From assembly GCA_029834535.1 (NCBI GenBank), contig JAQMWT010000523.1, positions 186,001 through 250,000 on the forward strand: DNA of 64,000 nt, written 5' to 3'. Shown here piece by piece: positions 10,549 to 20,299 of the stretch. Made by a program: the position numbers and the translations under genes. The notes below the pieces were generated by a model. It did no database searches. It had not been told where the DNA came from and saw only the letters and a list, made by a program, of their open reading frames with translations. Origin of the DNA: Chrysophaeum taylorii (taxonomy: Eukaryota > Sar > Pelagophyceae > Pelagomonadales > Pelagomonadaceae). The stretch's first letter is position 1. Each line of letters starts with the position of its first letter.

Positions 10549-11289
10549 ATGGCACCGAAAGCGACCCCCGCGAAGAAGGTGAAGAAGAAAAAAGCGGCGG
10601 AGAAGAGGAAGGAGTCGTTGGATAGTGGTGGTGGTGGTATCGAGGAAGAATTTGAGAGGCTGTTGGGCTGCAAGCTGTCTCCGGTCTTCACCGACGAGAA
10701 CGGCTTTTGTTTTTGCGAAAAGCATCGGCGCCAGCATTGCCACGAGTGCCAGCTCTCGTTCTCGCTGCCAAACAGGATGCTCCGCGCCGAGCTCAAGGGA
10801 AGGACGGTCGACGTGGCCAAGGAAACCGAAAAGAACCAGCGGAAGCACGCGCACGAGCTCATGTCGATGCTCGACTTGAACAAGGGTTCGAAGCTCGATC
10901 TTGGCACCACGGAGGCTGAGGCCCTCCAGAATGCCGCGAACAAGACTTGCCGGCACTGCGGAAAGACCGGCAAGATGTTGAGGTGCAACCGCTGCAAAGT
11001 CGCCGTGTACTGCAGCGCGACGTGTCAGAAGGCGGCGTGGCCAGAACACAAGCTGAAGTGTCGCGAGCCCGACGGGGCCTGGTACATGGATACCAAGGCT
11101 GGCAGGTCCCGCGTGCTGCCACCAACCGATCCGCGTTGGGGCAACCCGACGGAGGAAGACCGCGAGCTTGCACGGTCCCTGCTCCGCCGAGGTCTCACCC
11201 CCGCGCGGGTCCACGACGAGGGCAACCCGATGGTCGCCGGGTGGATGCTGGGTTTGCAATGTGAAGAGATAATGGAGGGCGCCCCTTGA
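10549..11289 (+). CDS. MYND zinc-finger protein
   Basis: 246 aa. A lysine-rich start (MAPKATPAKKVKKKK) could be a nuclear localisation signal. Residues about 50-80 hold a first Cys/His group (CFCEKHRRQHCHEC). Residues about 130-168 form a canonical MYND finger (CRHCGK, CNRCK, YCSATC, HKLKC). The C-terminal 75 residues have a conserved look (LPPTDPRWGNPTEEDRELAR) but no named domain. MYND proteins bind proline-rich partners, often in transcription. It differs from the upstream MYND gene in lacking TPRs. The ATG at 10549 is the first in frame after the LINE-derived flank. Confidence 0.75.
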   Translation: MAPKATPAKKVKKKKAAEKRKESLDSGGGGIEEEFERLLGCKLSPVFTDENGFCFCEKHRRQHCHECQLSFSLPNRMLRAELKGRTVDVAKETEKNQRKHAHELMSMLDLNKGSKLDLGTTEAEALQNAANKTCRHCGKTGKMLRCNRCKVAVYCSATCQKAAWPEHKLKCREPDGAWYMDTKAGRSRVLPPTDPRWGNPTEEDRELARSLLRRGLTPARVHDEGNPMVAGWMLGLQCEEIMEGAP

Positions 11290-11312
11290 GGTGATTACTA
11301 GAAAAGCTATCA

Positions 11313-11720
11313 TTACTCCCAGCCGGGGAGGCTGATACCGGCAGCCTTGGCTTTGGCAATATCGTCGGACGTGGGCTTCTCGAACTCGGGTTTATACGGG
11401 TCGGGGCCTTGACCCTTGATCTGTTGAAGCGAGATTTTTTGCGCGCACATCGTACACAGGGGCGCGCCGACGAGCTCCATGATGTACTTGGGGGCGTCGA
11501 CCTTGTCCGTGCAGTCCGTAACGACGCACTTCTCGCCAAACAATCGGTACTTCTGCGTCAACTTGGGTTGGAGGGCGGCAAAGGGAGCGAGGGTCCCCAG
11601 GCCGTTCCAGTGGACAATGGCGTCCACAGTCACGACATCGACCTTTGGTGCCGTCGCCGTCGACGCCTCCGCGAGCGCGGGGCCGTTCTCCTTGATGTAC
11701 TCCTGAGCAAGCGTCGTCAT
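11313..11720 (-). CDS. Orphan protein divergent from psbU
   Basis: The start is placed at the ATG at 11720 (MTTLAQEYIKENGPALAE), giving 135 aa. The open frame upstream runs through the promoter repeats, so it is unlikely to be coding. Two cysteine pairs (VTDC, CTMC) are spaced as in a small metal site, but no family is recognised. The protein is soluble, without a signal peptide. It shares a 140-bp divergent promoter with psbU, so light-linked co-expression is possible (inference). Confidence 0.55.
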   Translation of the reverse strand: MTTLAQEYIKENGPALAEASTATAPKVDVVTVDAIVHWNGLGTLAPFAALQPKLTQKYRLFGEKCVVTDCTDKVDAPKYIMELVGAPLCTMCAQKISLQQIKGQGPDPYKPEFEKPTSDDIAKAKAAGISLPGWE

Positions 11721-11860
11721 GGAAGAAGCAAGAAACAGCGTGGCGTCACTTTGCGGATTAGGGTATTCTTTCAAATACAACATGACGTCACGATGCGGAT
11801 TAGGGTTTCTGTTCTCGTTGAAGCTCGCGAGTTGACGATCAGGCCGCATCTTAGTCAATC
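11721..11860. promoter_or_regulatory. Divergent psbU promoter with TGACGTCA and duplicated TGCGGATTAGGGT boxes
   Basis: A 13-bp direct repeat, TGCGGATTAGGGT, occurs at 11752-11764 and 11794-11806. Each copy is preceded by a GCGTCAC/TGACGTCAC element, and the perfect palindrome TGACGTCA lies at 11783-11790. TGACGT is the core bound by bZIP factors, including the blue-light aureochromes of stramenopiles; that link is inference. Confidence 0.6.
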
Positions 11861-12364
11861 ATGAAGACGTTCGCGCTCCTTTTCGCCGGCGCCGCCGCCC
11901 TCGCCCCCCAAATGGAAACACGCCGTGCCTTCTTCCAGGGCGCCGCAGCGGCCACCGCCGCGCCGATTGCGGTACGGATTGCGCCAGTTTTTTTTTTCTA
12001 TCTCACGTTGGTCCAATAGGTCCAGGTCGCCAACGCTGACGTCGACTACGCCGGCGTCGGGTACCTTGGGGGCTCGACTAAGGTGGACATCAACAACGCG
12101 AACGTCCGCGCCTACGTCAAGCTGCCTGGCATGTACCCGACGGTGGGGGGCAAGATCGCGACCAACGGGCCGTACAAGTCGGTCGCTGACATCTACAGCA
12201 TCAAGGGTCTCTCGGAGAAGGAGAAGGCTATCGTCAAGAAGTACGAGGCTCGTCTCGTCGCCCTCGAGCCTAGCCCCATGTGAGTTGTCCGGAGTGTCGG
12301 TTTTATCACGTCGCCGCAATGCAGGTACGTCATCGACCGCATCAACAACGGCCTCTACCGCTAA
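11861..12364 (+). CDS. psbU: Photosystem II 12-kDa extrinsic protein PsbU
   Basis: Exons 11861-11971, 12020-12279 and 12325-12364 (introns 48 and 45 nt, GT-AG) encode 136 aa. The mature part starts near VANADVDYAGVG and carries the PsbU fold with a double helix-hairpin-helix-like motif (DINNANVRAYVKLPGMYP, IYSIKGLSEKEKAIVKKYE), ending VIDRINNGLYR. PsbU sits on the lumenal face of photosystem II and stabilises the oxygen-evolving cluster. The presequence is tripartite: ER signal (MKTFALLFAGAAALAP), short transit part, then a twin-arginine thylakoid signal (RRAFFQG...ANA). Green plants lack PsbU, so the gene marks a red-type plastid. Confidence 0.95.
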
Positions 12365-12775
12365 GACAAGGCTGACGCCCAACAACACCACCACCCGGCT
12401 TGTGGCTAGGGGCGCCGCTCTCTGACCACCCTGGGAGATTGCATGGGAGGTTCTGCGCGCGCGAGAGCTCGTAATCGAGATTCTGAAAGTACTTATTTCC
12501 ACACCATCAGCCCATCAACCGAGCGAGCGAGCAAACGAACGAACGACAAAGGTTGCGAAGCGATTATTGTCTCCCTTGTTTTTGTCTTACGGAGGAGGAC
12601 GCCCTGTGTGCTAGATATTTTTCTTACGTAAGATTCGCGTGCCGACTGTGGAAATATTGTGCCTCTTCGATTCTCCTTCGCAGTCACTCTTCTTCAGTAA
12701 GGACCCTGCCGAGTTGGATGGTATGCCCTCGCACGCAGGCGACGGCGCACGCTTGAGGCGCCAATCCCTTTCACC
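12365..12775. other. psbU 3' flank, no gene seen
   Basis: Lower GC than the genes on either side, with no convincing frame. Confidence 0.4.
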
Positions 12776-13288
12776 ATGGGCAGTCGGCTATTTAAACTCC
12801 GGCCCGCTGACGAGGGCCGTTTACTGTTAGAGTCCGCTTCCCGCCCCATGCTGCGGAAGCCGCTGAATTTAAAACTCGGACATATGGTGCCTTACAATAT
12901 CAACGGCCGGGCTTTACCGCCGCAAAGCTGGAAAGAACCGATCTCCCCCTCTCCAAGGAAGGTGGGGCGACGCGTCGTCATGACTCCGAAGTTGTGCGGC
13001 ACGGCCGAAATACGTGGACGTGGATTTTCGTGGCGCTCCGCGCCGCGGCGCAGTCTGCGCACATTGATTGCCCGTAGCACCGCATTGGAAAGGGTTCAGG
13101 AAAAAATAGAGTCTGCGACTCCCGCCGATGTACTTGCGCTTCTCGTCAGTTGCTGGGAACTCATGTGTGTCGGCGAAGCCGGAGTCTCAATGGCCACGCG
13201 CCGTGGTCTCTACACAAAAGCGCAGCCGGCCGTTTCTTCTTCGGCGACTCCTGTGTTCCGGCCGGATCAGGAGTTGCCGAAGGGATGA
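12776..13288 (+). CDS. Unassigned open frame, 170 aa
   Basis: An ATG-initiated frame of 170 codons with arginine-rich, irregular composition; no domain, presequence or repeat is recognised. It lies between psbU and a plastid membrane protein gene. It may be non-coding or the remnant of a gene. Confidence 0.2.
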   Translation: MGSRLFKLRPADEGRLLLESASRPMLRKPLNLKLGHMVPYNINGRALPPQSWKEPISPSPRKVGRRVVMTPKLCGTAEIRGRGFSWRSAPRRSLRTLIARSTALERVQEKIESATPADVLALLVSCWELMCVGEAGVSMATRRGLYTKAQPAVSSSATPVFRPDQELPKG

Positions 13289-13435
13289 GTCCCCCTTGGA
13301 GCAGTGATCATGGTTAAACACCCCTTGCTCATTAAGGGGATGTGTCTGAGACACGATTTATTACGCAGGATGTACGCATGTGCACCCAAGAGGTTTCCGA
13401 TGTCTCGCACATCCTTAAGGGTTAAGTGTGGGGAG

Positions 13436-13987
13436 ATGCGTCGCGCATGGCCAGTCATCAGTTGTCTCGTTTTCGCTAACGCCTTCGTCTCGGTGCCGCC
13501 TCAGCCGCTCACTGGTAAGCGCAGTGCACGTGTGGTCTTGGCGAAGAGCAGCGACGAAGAGCCGTTGGAGCCGTTGAACCCCGATCTAATCGCCGGGGAC
13601 GTCGCAGTGCTCCTCGCCGCAGCGTGCTACCAACAACTCGTCGGTGTGTTGGTCGACGAGTCCTTTCCGGGTTGGGCGACCCCCTTGACCGTGGAAAGCT
13701 TCGAAAACTTACCGAACGTCGTCGGCGCCACCGGTTTGTGGAGCTGTCTCTGGATCATTGCTGGAATGCGGCACCGCGTCTTCTCGGCTACTTACACCAC
13801 AGGATTCGCGCAGCTCCTTAACACCGGGGTCGACGCAGCGTGCTTGCGCGTGGCGTTGGAAATTCTCAGACTCGTCGTTACTCACGAGCCCACGAGCTGT
13901 CTCGTGCTGTTGACGAACACGGCCGACAATGTTCTTTGGCTGCTCGTCTGGCGCTACCTGCGTCTCCTGGTTCTCTGGAAGGAGTAG
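13436..13987 (+). CDS. Plastid-targeted membrane protein of unknown function
   Basis: 183 aa from the ATG at 13436, chosen because a clean signal peptide follows (MRRAWPVISCLVFANA/FVSVPP) with the phenylalanine expected at a red-type plastid presequence junction. The longer upstream frame adds unrelated sequence. After an acidic linker there are three to four hydrophobic helices (DVAVLLAAACYQQLVGVLVD, GATGLWSCLWIIAGM, CLRVALEILRLVV, DNVLWLLVWRYLRLLVLW). The motif VDESFPGWATPL resembles small conserved membrane proteins of algal plastids and cyanobacteria, but I cannot name the family. Likely thylakoid or inner envelope. Confidence 0.65.
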   Translation: MRRAWPVISCLVFANAFVSVPPQPLTGKRSARVVLAKSSDEEPLEPLNPDLIAGDVAVLLAAACYQQLVGVLVDESFPGWATPLTVESFENLPNVVGATGLWSCLWIIAGMRHRVFSATYTTGFAQLLNTGVDAACLRVALEILRLVVTHEPTSCLVLLTNTADNVLWLLVWRYLRLLVLWKE

Positions 13988-14675
13988 TCCCTCTGTTCTA
14001 TGATTTGCACCGTGCATTCTGTGTGCATGTGTATATTCCGTTTGCATGTACATGTGGGCCGCGTAGTCGCGTTGACGTCCTCCCTCTCCACGGAGGGAAT
14101 TAATGAGAGGGAGCCCTCACGCCCGCGTCGTCGTCGTCGCATCCGTATGCGGGTATCTCATACGTCGCGTGTGTGTACGTTTTCTCTCGACGACCTGTAT
14201 AATCCTTTCTCTTGACGACCTCCATAATCCTCTCGCTTTCTACTTCGTGTGGTCTTGGGGCTGATGCTTTTATTCCCGCTTTTTTTTTTTTTTTGTCGCC
14301 GTGGTCGCGCGGGGTCGTCCGCGTTTGCGTAAGCGCCATGACTCGCCGGATATGTCGCGGGGGACCAAGTTGCCTGCGCCGTTTAACCACGTATTTATTT
14401 CGCGCTCTGGTTGTAGTTGTAGTTTCCCCTGTTGTCGCACCCTTGTCCGGCAGCGTGCTGCTGAGTCGGAGCACGCCTAGTCCCAACGCCATGTACATAC
14501 AAAAGCTATTCCAAGACGCGCCGTATTTTTAGCGTTACCTTCTTCTCGTGGCTTCATGCCCCACGTCCGGCCGCATTCCGACCCCAGGCGCGCTTCTTTT
14601 TTTGCGATAACGCTGCACGGACCGCGGGCTCCGCACCTCGCCTCTTCCTTCCGAACAAGAACTAATATTACTTTT

Positions 14676-14982
14676 TATGGTTTGCAACTAACTCACTGGC
14701 TCAAAGCTCGTAGTGCAAAGAGCCAGATTGGATCTGCGCACGGGAAACAAGGAAGAAGCAAGAACGCAGTAATGTGATTATTATGGTTTGCAACTCCCAG
14801 GCTCAAAGAGCAAGAATATTACTATTGTAATTAACACCCAGGCTCGAACAGCAGCCTGATTTAATCAAAGAGCGCAGAGGCGGAGGGCGCCGGCCCGCCT
14901 AGTGGCAGTAGTGCAACGCCGGGCTAATTGGTGGTTATTGTTATTATTGCTACTATGGCGAGTAACAACTCCCAGGCTCAAA
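14676..14982. repeat. Three dispersed direct repeats, core CAACTCCCAGGCTCAAAG
   Basis: Copies at about 14676-14706 (diverged), 14782-14808 and 14953-14982, with a partial copy (CACCCAGGCTCGAAC) near 14838. Spacing is irregular, so it is not a simple tandem array. Function unknown. Confidence 0.6.
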
Positions 14983-16126
14983 GTGCCCTGGCGAATGGAT
15001 GGGTGCAGAGGAAGGGTAATTATCCCGCGATGGAAAAAAAAAAGATCACTGAGGGACGTAGAGAAAGAAGCGCACGGGGTGGGGGGCGCAGATCAGGGAG
15101 CCAAGGGAGAGAAAGGGGAGGAATGGACAGTAGACAGGGCGAGGACGGCAAGGAAAAGACGCAAAAGATGCAGGAAAAAAAAAAAAACGAAAGGCGAAGA
15201 AGAGGCGCGTGAAGAACGGGGAGAGGAAGTGTGCTACATATTATAGTTTGTTAGATGAGATCCGCGACCCAGAAACTAACACGTTGCGATTGCGCGTTAA
15301 CAGTTGTTTCACGCACGCCCCTACTTTTCCCGTCGTCGTCGCGGCGCTGAAGGGAGATTAAATCCAGCGCGCCGAACGCAATGCCTGCGGTGCCGGCGTA
15401 GGAGCACCCCCGTAGACGAGGACATCCGTACCGCACCCAAACCAATAAGAGGCCTCAGTGCCTAGTGGGGTCGGTCCTCGTGAATTTAACGGCGGCGTCG
15501 TCGAGGACGAGCGCCTTCAATTTCGCAAGCTCCGCCAGAAGTCGGACATTCATTCAGCAGCGTCAGGTCGTCGTCGTTGGGGCGCCGAATCAGGTGCATT
15601 TTCTTGACTTTGCAGTCGACCGCCAGCATCGTTTGGGCCGCATCAAATATCTTGAGCGCGTCCATATGGCGGCGGCCGCACGCGCGGCCGACGAGGAAGG
15701 GTATCTGGGAGAGTCCGCGCCGTCGGCATCAGATAGTCGTCGCAGTTGTCCCCAATGAATGATGACCCTGTTCATCTGGATATTCAATAACAGGCGGATC
15801 AAAATATTCTCGTAGATGGGCCAAGAGAGAAGAGTGTGAATTCATCGGAGTTGACTGCCCCGGATTACGGTGTCCTTTCTTCGCAGCGCCTCTCCGACTC
15901 CAAGAAGGTGCTCCATCGAGGATGCCGCTCGTCGCTCCCGACGTTGTGCTTTGCGAAAACGGCACAATGGCTTCTTCAAAACAGACCGCGGCGCGTTTGG
16001 TGGGTTGGGATCTCATATCCGAAACTCATGGGACAGTAAAAATGGCTGTTGTCGTCCGTCGCGCGCCTAATGATTGTCCGGAGAAACCTACATTTTTTTG
16101 GGGGGAGTGTTAGGGGATACTGTGAA

Positions 16127-16134
16127 TGACGTCA
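16127..16134. promoter_or_regulatory. TGACGTCA box upstream of the multicopper oxidase
   Basis: A perfect TGACGTCA palindrome lies 87 bp before the ATG, followed 13 bp later by CCCTAACCC. The psbU promoter combines the same two elements. Confidence 0.5.
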
Positions 16135-16220
16135 TCCATCCTCGGACCCTAACCCTGTATACACAGCACCGATACCCTCCCTTTTTTCTGAGGTCCTCAG
16201 TTGGGGCGGTTATTGTTGTG

Positions 16221-17848
16221 ATGGGTGATGGAGAAGAGGTTGTTGCGCGTTGGTCGCGAGGACGGGCGCAGCGGCGCGCGATCTGTATCGGGGTGGGAGT
16301 AGCGGTCTTCCTGATCGGGTACGTCGCGATTCCCAGCAGCGCGCGTGCGGGTGGTGTTGTGATGGGGGTTGATGAGTTCTCGCCCAAGGAACGCCGGATG
16401 GTGCGCGAAAAGGATCGCGTCGTATCGACGACGCTTCGCGTGGTCGTCGGCGTCGACGCGCGCGGGGTGGTCGCGCGCAGCTACGACGGGCTGTTTCCTG
16501 GGCCAACGCTTCGGGCGCGTCCGGGCGACACGCTCGTCGTGAGACTGGCGAACGAGCTCGGTTAGTGGCACGGACGACGAAACGAGACCGCCCCGCAGGC
16601 GGGAGTTTGCCGTCCACGAGCGTCCCGAACGCGCTGCAGTGGCCGAACGCGACGTCGCTGCACGTCCACGGGCTTCACGTGTCTCCGCTCGAGGACGACG
16701 TCTTTTCGGTCGTCGGCCCGGGCGAGTCGAAGACTTACCGGTACGCGATCGCCGACGACCATCCGCTCGGGACGTTTTGGTACCACGCGCACTATCACGG
16801 GTCCTCGTCGATCCAGGACGCGGGCGGTATGGCGGGCGCGCTGGTGATCGACGGCGGGCTATCGCGGCGGCCGGGCGAGGTCGTTATCGTCCTCCAGCAG
16901 ACGAACCTCGCCGTCGGCAAGGCGCGCAACTACGCGTTTGCCTCGAACGTCTCCGGGTCTTTGCTCCCCGTCGTGGATTCTCCCGATCGTCTCGCGAGAG
17001 CGCCTTTGAATAGGTCATTTTTCACCGTCAACGGTAGAGTGAAGCCGACGCTGAAAGTCGAGGGCCGCCAGCTCTGGCGGATAATCAACGCGGCGTCGAA
17101 CGACTTCGTCGCGATCGAGATCCCGGACGCCTGCGACGCGTGGACCGTCGCGCGCGACGGCATATCGATTCCCCCGCGCCGCGATGAGTTGATTCTTCTG
17201 GTCCCTGGTTCGCGCGCGGATCTTTCGGTGGCTTGCGACGCGAACGGAAACGTCGTTTCGCGCCTCGAGGACCGGTCCTTCGTCGGCGCGAAGACTGCCG
17301 TTTTCGAAGGCGTCTTGTTCAAAGTTGCGGCCGCCAGCGGACACCAACACCGAGGGCTCGAGGGGGGTATTGTGGTCGCGCCGCCGCCCGCTTCTCTCCT
17401 CGAGGAAGCTTCTGCCCGTTTTTTCTCCTTCGAATGGTCGCAACGGCCGACTCGCGTGGCGAGAGGGGGTGTCCCCTACGAGTGGTACGGCATCAACGGC
17501 CGCGAGTACGACCACTCGGTGGTGGCCCGCGAGGTCCGCCTCGGAGAAGTCGAGGAGTGGCTCGTCGTCTCGAATCAAAATACCAACCACCCGTTCCACG
17601 TTCACGCGTTTCACTTCCAAATCGCGAAAATAGAGCCGGCTTCTTTTTCGTACGGAGGGGGAGCAGCACCAGACTACCGAGTCGGGGACTGGCGCGACAC
17701 GATCGCAATACCGGCCCCCGGCAACGTCACCGTGCGCTTCCGACCAGATATCCCTGGCGGTTTGGTCCTCGCTCACTGCCACATCTTCGTCCACGCCGAC
17801 CTCGGCATGCAACTCTTGTTCCGAGCCAACAACACAACCCCATCGTAG
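16221..17848 (+). CDS. Membrane-anchored multicopper oxidase
   Basis: Exons 16221-16560 and 16599-17848 join over a 38-nt GT-AG intron (NELG/GSLP) to give 529 aa. Residues about 17-40 form an N-terminal signal anchor (ICIGVGVAVFLIGYVAI). All four copper-ligand motifs are present: HVHGLHVSP, WYHAHYHGSS, HPFHVHAFHF and AHCHIFVHADLGM, the last carrying the Cys-His and Met of the type 1 site. The three-cupredoxin layout and length fit laccase/ferroxidase-like oxidases, which couple four one-electron oxidations to reduction of O2 to water. Iron oxidation for uptake is a common algal role, but the substrate cannot be read here. A short microsatellite follows the stop codon. Confidence 0.9.
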
Positions 17849-17852
17849 ATTT

Positions 17853-17907
17853 GGTTAGGTTAGGTGAGGTGAGGTTAGGTTAGGTTAGGTTAGGTTAGGT
17901 TAGGTTA
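17853..17907. repeat. (GGTTA)n pentanucleotide array
   Basis: About ten GGTTA/GGTGA units in the 60 bp between two convergent genes. The same pentamer forms telomeres in arthropods, but here it is internal and short. Confidence 0.9.
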
Positions 17908-17911
17908 TTTA

Positions 17912-20299
17912 TTACCCCTTGTTGATGCCTATGCCATCGTAGCACGTGCAGCCCATCTCGTTTTCGAGCGTGTCGTCCGCCCCGTGTTGGATCAGGTACT
18001 CGGCGAGGGTGCCCTCTTGGTCGTAGGCCATGGCAAAATGCAGCGGCGTGTTGCCGCTGGCGTTTCTGTGATTGATGTCGGCGCTTCTGTGGAGGAGAAG
18101 CTCGACCATCTTTATATTCACGTTCTGGGCAGCAATGCAGAGCAGGGTGTTGCCCTTTTCGTCCTCCTTGTCGACCGGAAACCCGAGGTTGAGCGACTCT
18201 TCGAGGCGCCGGAGGCGGCCGTTCCTCGCCTGCGAGAAGACGGCGTCCACCGTCGGGACCTGCGCGGCCTCGCGCTCGGCGGTGGCGGCCTCTTCTCGGA
18301 GGACGACGGCCCGCTTCACGACGTCCGCCTCCGACAGGGGCTTGAGCCGGTCTCTCGCGAGTACGACCTTGCGGACGTGCAGTTTGTGCTCCATGCCCAA
18401 GACCTGGACGAGGTCCTCTTCGCGCAGCTCGAGCAAAAACTCTCCGTCGACGCTCGCCTCGGCGAAGGCCGCCTTGTACTGGCCGAGCGTGAGAGTGTCG
18501 AGCCAACGGCCGACGTCGTAGACCGACCAGAGCCGCATCTCGGCCGGAAACGGCTCGGCCTTTGACCGCTCGGCGTCGCGCTCGGCCGCGCGCGCCGCGT
18601 CGAGCTCGGCCTGCTTCTTTTTGACCGTCGCAGCCATCACGTCCTCGGCGCCAAGCTTCATGTGCTTGATCGACGGCACGTTGGCGGCCGTGGCGGCGGC
18701 CGCCGCCGCTGCGGCGGCGTCGGCCGACGACGCGACGGCCGCCGTCGTCGTGTCGGCGTTCATCTCCCGCAGCTGCTGGAGCATGTTGAGCGACGAAAAG
18801 TAGGAGAGCGACATCGACATGAACTGAAACTTCATCAGCTCCTCGGTCTGGCTGAACATGGTCGCCGCCCGAGCTTCGTGCTCCTTGGCGCGGAGTGCGG
18901 TCGCCGTCGCGGCGGCCGCCGACGTCGCCGTCGCCGTTTCGAGCTCGATGCCCTTCTCGCGCAACGCGTCGAGCTCGTACTTTTGCTCCTGAAGCAGCTC
19001 CATCAAATTCCGCTGCAGCCGTTGGAATTCGCGGTCTTTGCGAACGCGCGTCGCGTCCATGTCGGCAATGCTCACTTCGAGCCGCTCGAGCGCGTGCTTC
19101 TTGCGCGACACTTCCTGAAACACGGCCGCGAACTCCGTCTCGAGTTCCTGGCGCTTGCGCTCGCGCTCGGCGCGCTTCCGGTGAATCGCGATCTCCAGAG
19201 CGTGGCTGTCGGCCCGTAGCTTGCGCGCGGTCGACGTCTTCACGCCGCCAACTGTTGTTGTTGGTCTTCGCCGGTGCGACGTACTCGTCGCGAGACTCGT
19301 TGCTTCGTCGTCGACTTCGCTCGTCGACGCCATCGCCTCGAGTATGTCGGGCGGTGAGGCGCCGTCGTCTTTCAGTTCGCCCGTCGACGAAAAGCCTGCG
19401 GCCCCGACGATGCCCTGGCGCAGGACCTCCCTCTCGTGCGTGAGCTCGCGGAGATCGCGTTCGATCTCGTCGATCTCTTGGAGTTCGCGCTCGAGCGCGC
19501 CGAGCTCCTTCTCGCTCTCGCGCAGCTCTGCGTTGATGTGCGAGACGCGGCTCTCGGCCTTTTCCTGCGCGCGATGTAGCAAGTCGATCTCCTCGCGCTG
19601 CCTTTCGAACGCGACTTTGCTCTCTTCGATGAGCCGCAACCCCAACCTCAGGCGCTCGGGCCCGGGCTGGGCGTTCTCCCAGTCGCGGCGACGCTTCGTC
19701 CTTCGTCGGCCGATGTGTCCGCGGTAGCACCGTTGGATCTCCTCGGCCGCTACGATCCGCACCCGGAGAGCATAAAACTCTTCGCGCACAACCTTCGCGC
19801 GCCACGCCGACTGGATTCTGGCGGCGGCCTCGGCGCGGTTCCGCAACTCCTCGAGCCGCGCCCGCTCCATGAGCGCCGTCATCCGTCCTCGAAATCCCCG
19901 GTACGTCCGCTGGACGAAACGTGCCGCCAGCTCGCACCGCCGCGCGCGCGCCGTGCAGCGTCCCGCGAAGCCCCGCGCGACGCGCTGCGCGATCGTCGCT
20001 GATTCGCCGAGCAATAGATTTTTCGTCTCGAGCGACAGCAGCTGGCGAACAAACCGCCGCCCGAGCGCGCCACGCATCGCCTGCTGGACTCGCACCGCCG
20101 CCCGAGCACGCTCCACTGTCTGCCTCATTTGCTCCCGAAATGCGAACGCCTTCTGCCGCCCGTGAACCCCTCTCACCATGTTCTGGATTCTCTCGGCCAT
20201 CTCCTGGAAGATCTCGACGTGTTCGGCCTCGATCATCGCCTTTAGCCGCTCCTCGCGCTCCAGCTGCGCGGCGGCCATCTCGCGCTTTGGCCGCCTCAT
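17912..20299 (-). CDS. IQ-motif, coiled-coil, SAM and ankyrin-repeat scaffold protein
   Basis: 795 aa in a single exon. Residues about 60-210 contain several IQ-like calmodulin-binding motifs (AVRVQQAMRGALGRR, ARFVQRTYRGFRGR, AARIQSAWRAKVVR, EEIQRCYRGHIGRR). Residues about 225-500 are coiled coil, broken by a Ser/Thr-rich linker. Residues about 600-670 form a SAM domain (WSVYDVGRWLDTLTLGQY, LVQVLGMEHKLHVRKV). The C-terminal 90 residues hold two to three ankyrin repeats (NTLLCIAAQNVNIKMVELLL, GNTPLHFAMAYDQEGTLAEY). An alanine run (about residues 555-570) is encoded by GCC/GCG repeats. Most likely a calmodulin-regulated cytoskeletal or ciliary scaffold (inference). Confidence 0.88.
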   Translation of the reverse strand: MRRPKREMAAAQLEREERLKAMIEAEHVEIFQEMAERIQNMVRGVHGRQKAFAFREQMRQTVERARAAVRVQQAMRGALGRRFVRQLLSLETKNLLLGESATIAQRVARGFAGRCTARARRCELAARFVQRTYRGFRGRMTALMERARLEELRNRAEAAARIQSAWRAKVVREEFYALRVRIVAAEEIQRCYRGHIGRRRTKRRRDWENAQPGPERLRLGLRLIEESKVAFERQREEIDLLHRAQEKAESRVSHINAELRESEKELGALERELQEIDEIERDLRELTHEREVLRQGIVGAAGFSSTGELKDDGASPPDILEAMASTSEVDDEATSLATSTSHRRRPTTTVGGVKTSTARKLRADSHALEIAIHRKRAERERKRQELETEFAAVFQEVSRKKHALERLEVSIADMDATRVRKDREFQRLQRNLMELLQEQKYELDALREKGIELETATATSAAAATATALRAKEHEARAATMFSQTEELMKFQFMSMSLSYFSSLNMLQQLREMNADTTTAAVASSADAAAAAAAAATAANVPSIKHMKLGAEDVMAATVKKKQAELDAARAAERDAERSKAEPFPAEMRLWSVYDVGRWLDTLTLGQYKAAFAEASVDGEFLLELREEDLVQVLGMEHKLHVRKVVLARDRLKPLSEADVVKRAVVLREEAATAEREAAQVPTVDAVFSQARNGRLRRLEESLNLGFPVDKEDEKGNTLLCIAAQNVNIKMVELLLHRSADINHRNASGNTPLHFAMAYDQEGTLAEYLIQHGADDTLENEMGCTCYDGIGINKG

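Larger units (their letters stand above)
13988..16220. other. Gene-poor gap of 2.2 kb
   Basis: Mixed AT-rich and low-complexity sequence with homopolymers near 14279-14294 and 15175-15187 and a GA-rich belt at 15030-15240. On the minus strand, 15250-15750 contains short frames with leucine-rich character (LLAELAKLKALVLDDAAVKF) that might be a decayed gene, but I cannot assemble a model. Confidence 0.4.

Noticed and set aside
17853-17907. GGTTA array as a chromosome end
   Set aside because: It is flanked on both sides by intact genes and only about 55 bp long.
17895-19937. 680-codon minus-strand frame inside the IQ-SAM-ankyrin gene
   Set aside because: It is an out-of-frame shadow of the real gene, Arg/Ala-rich and without domains.
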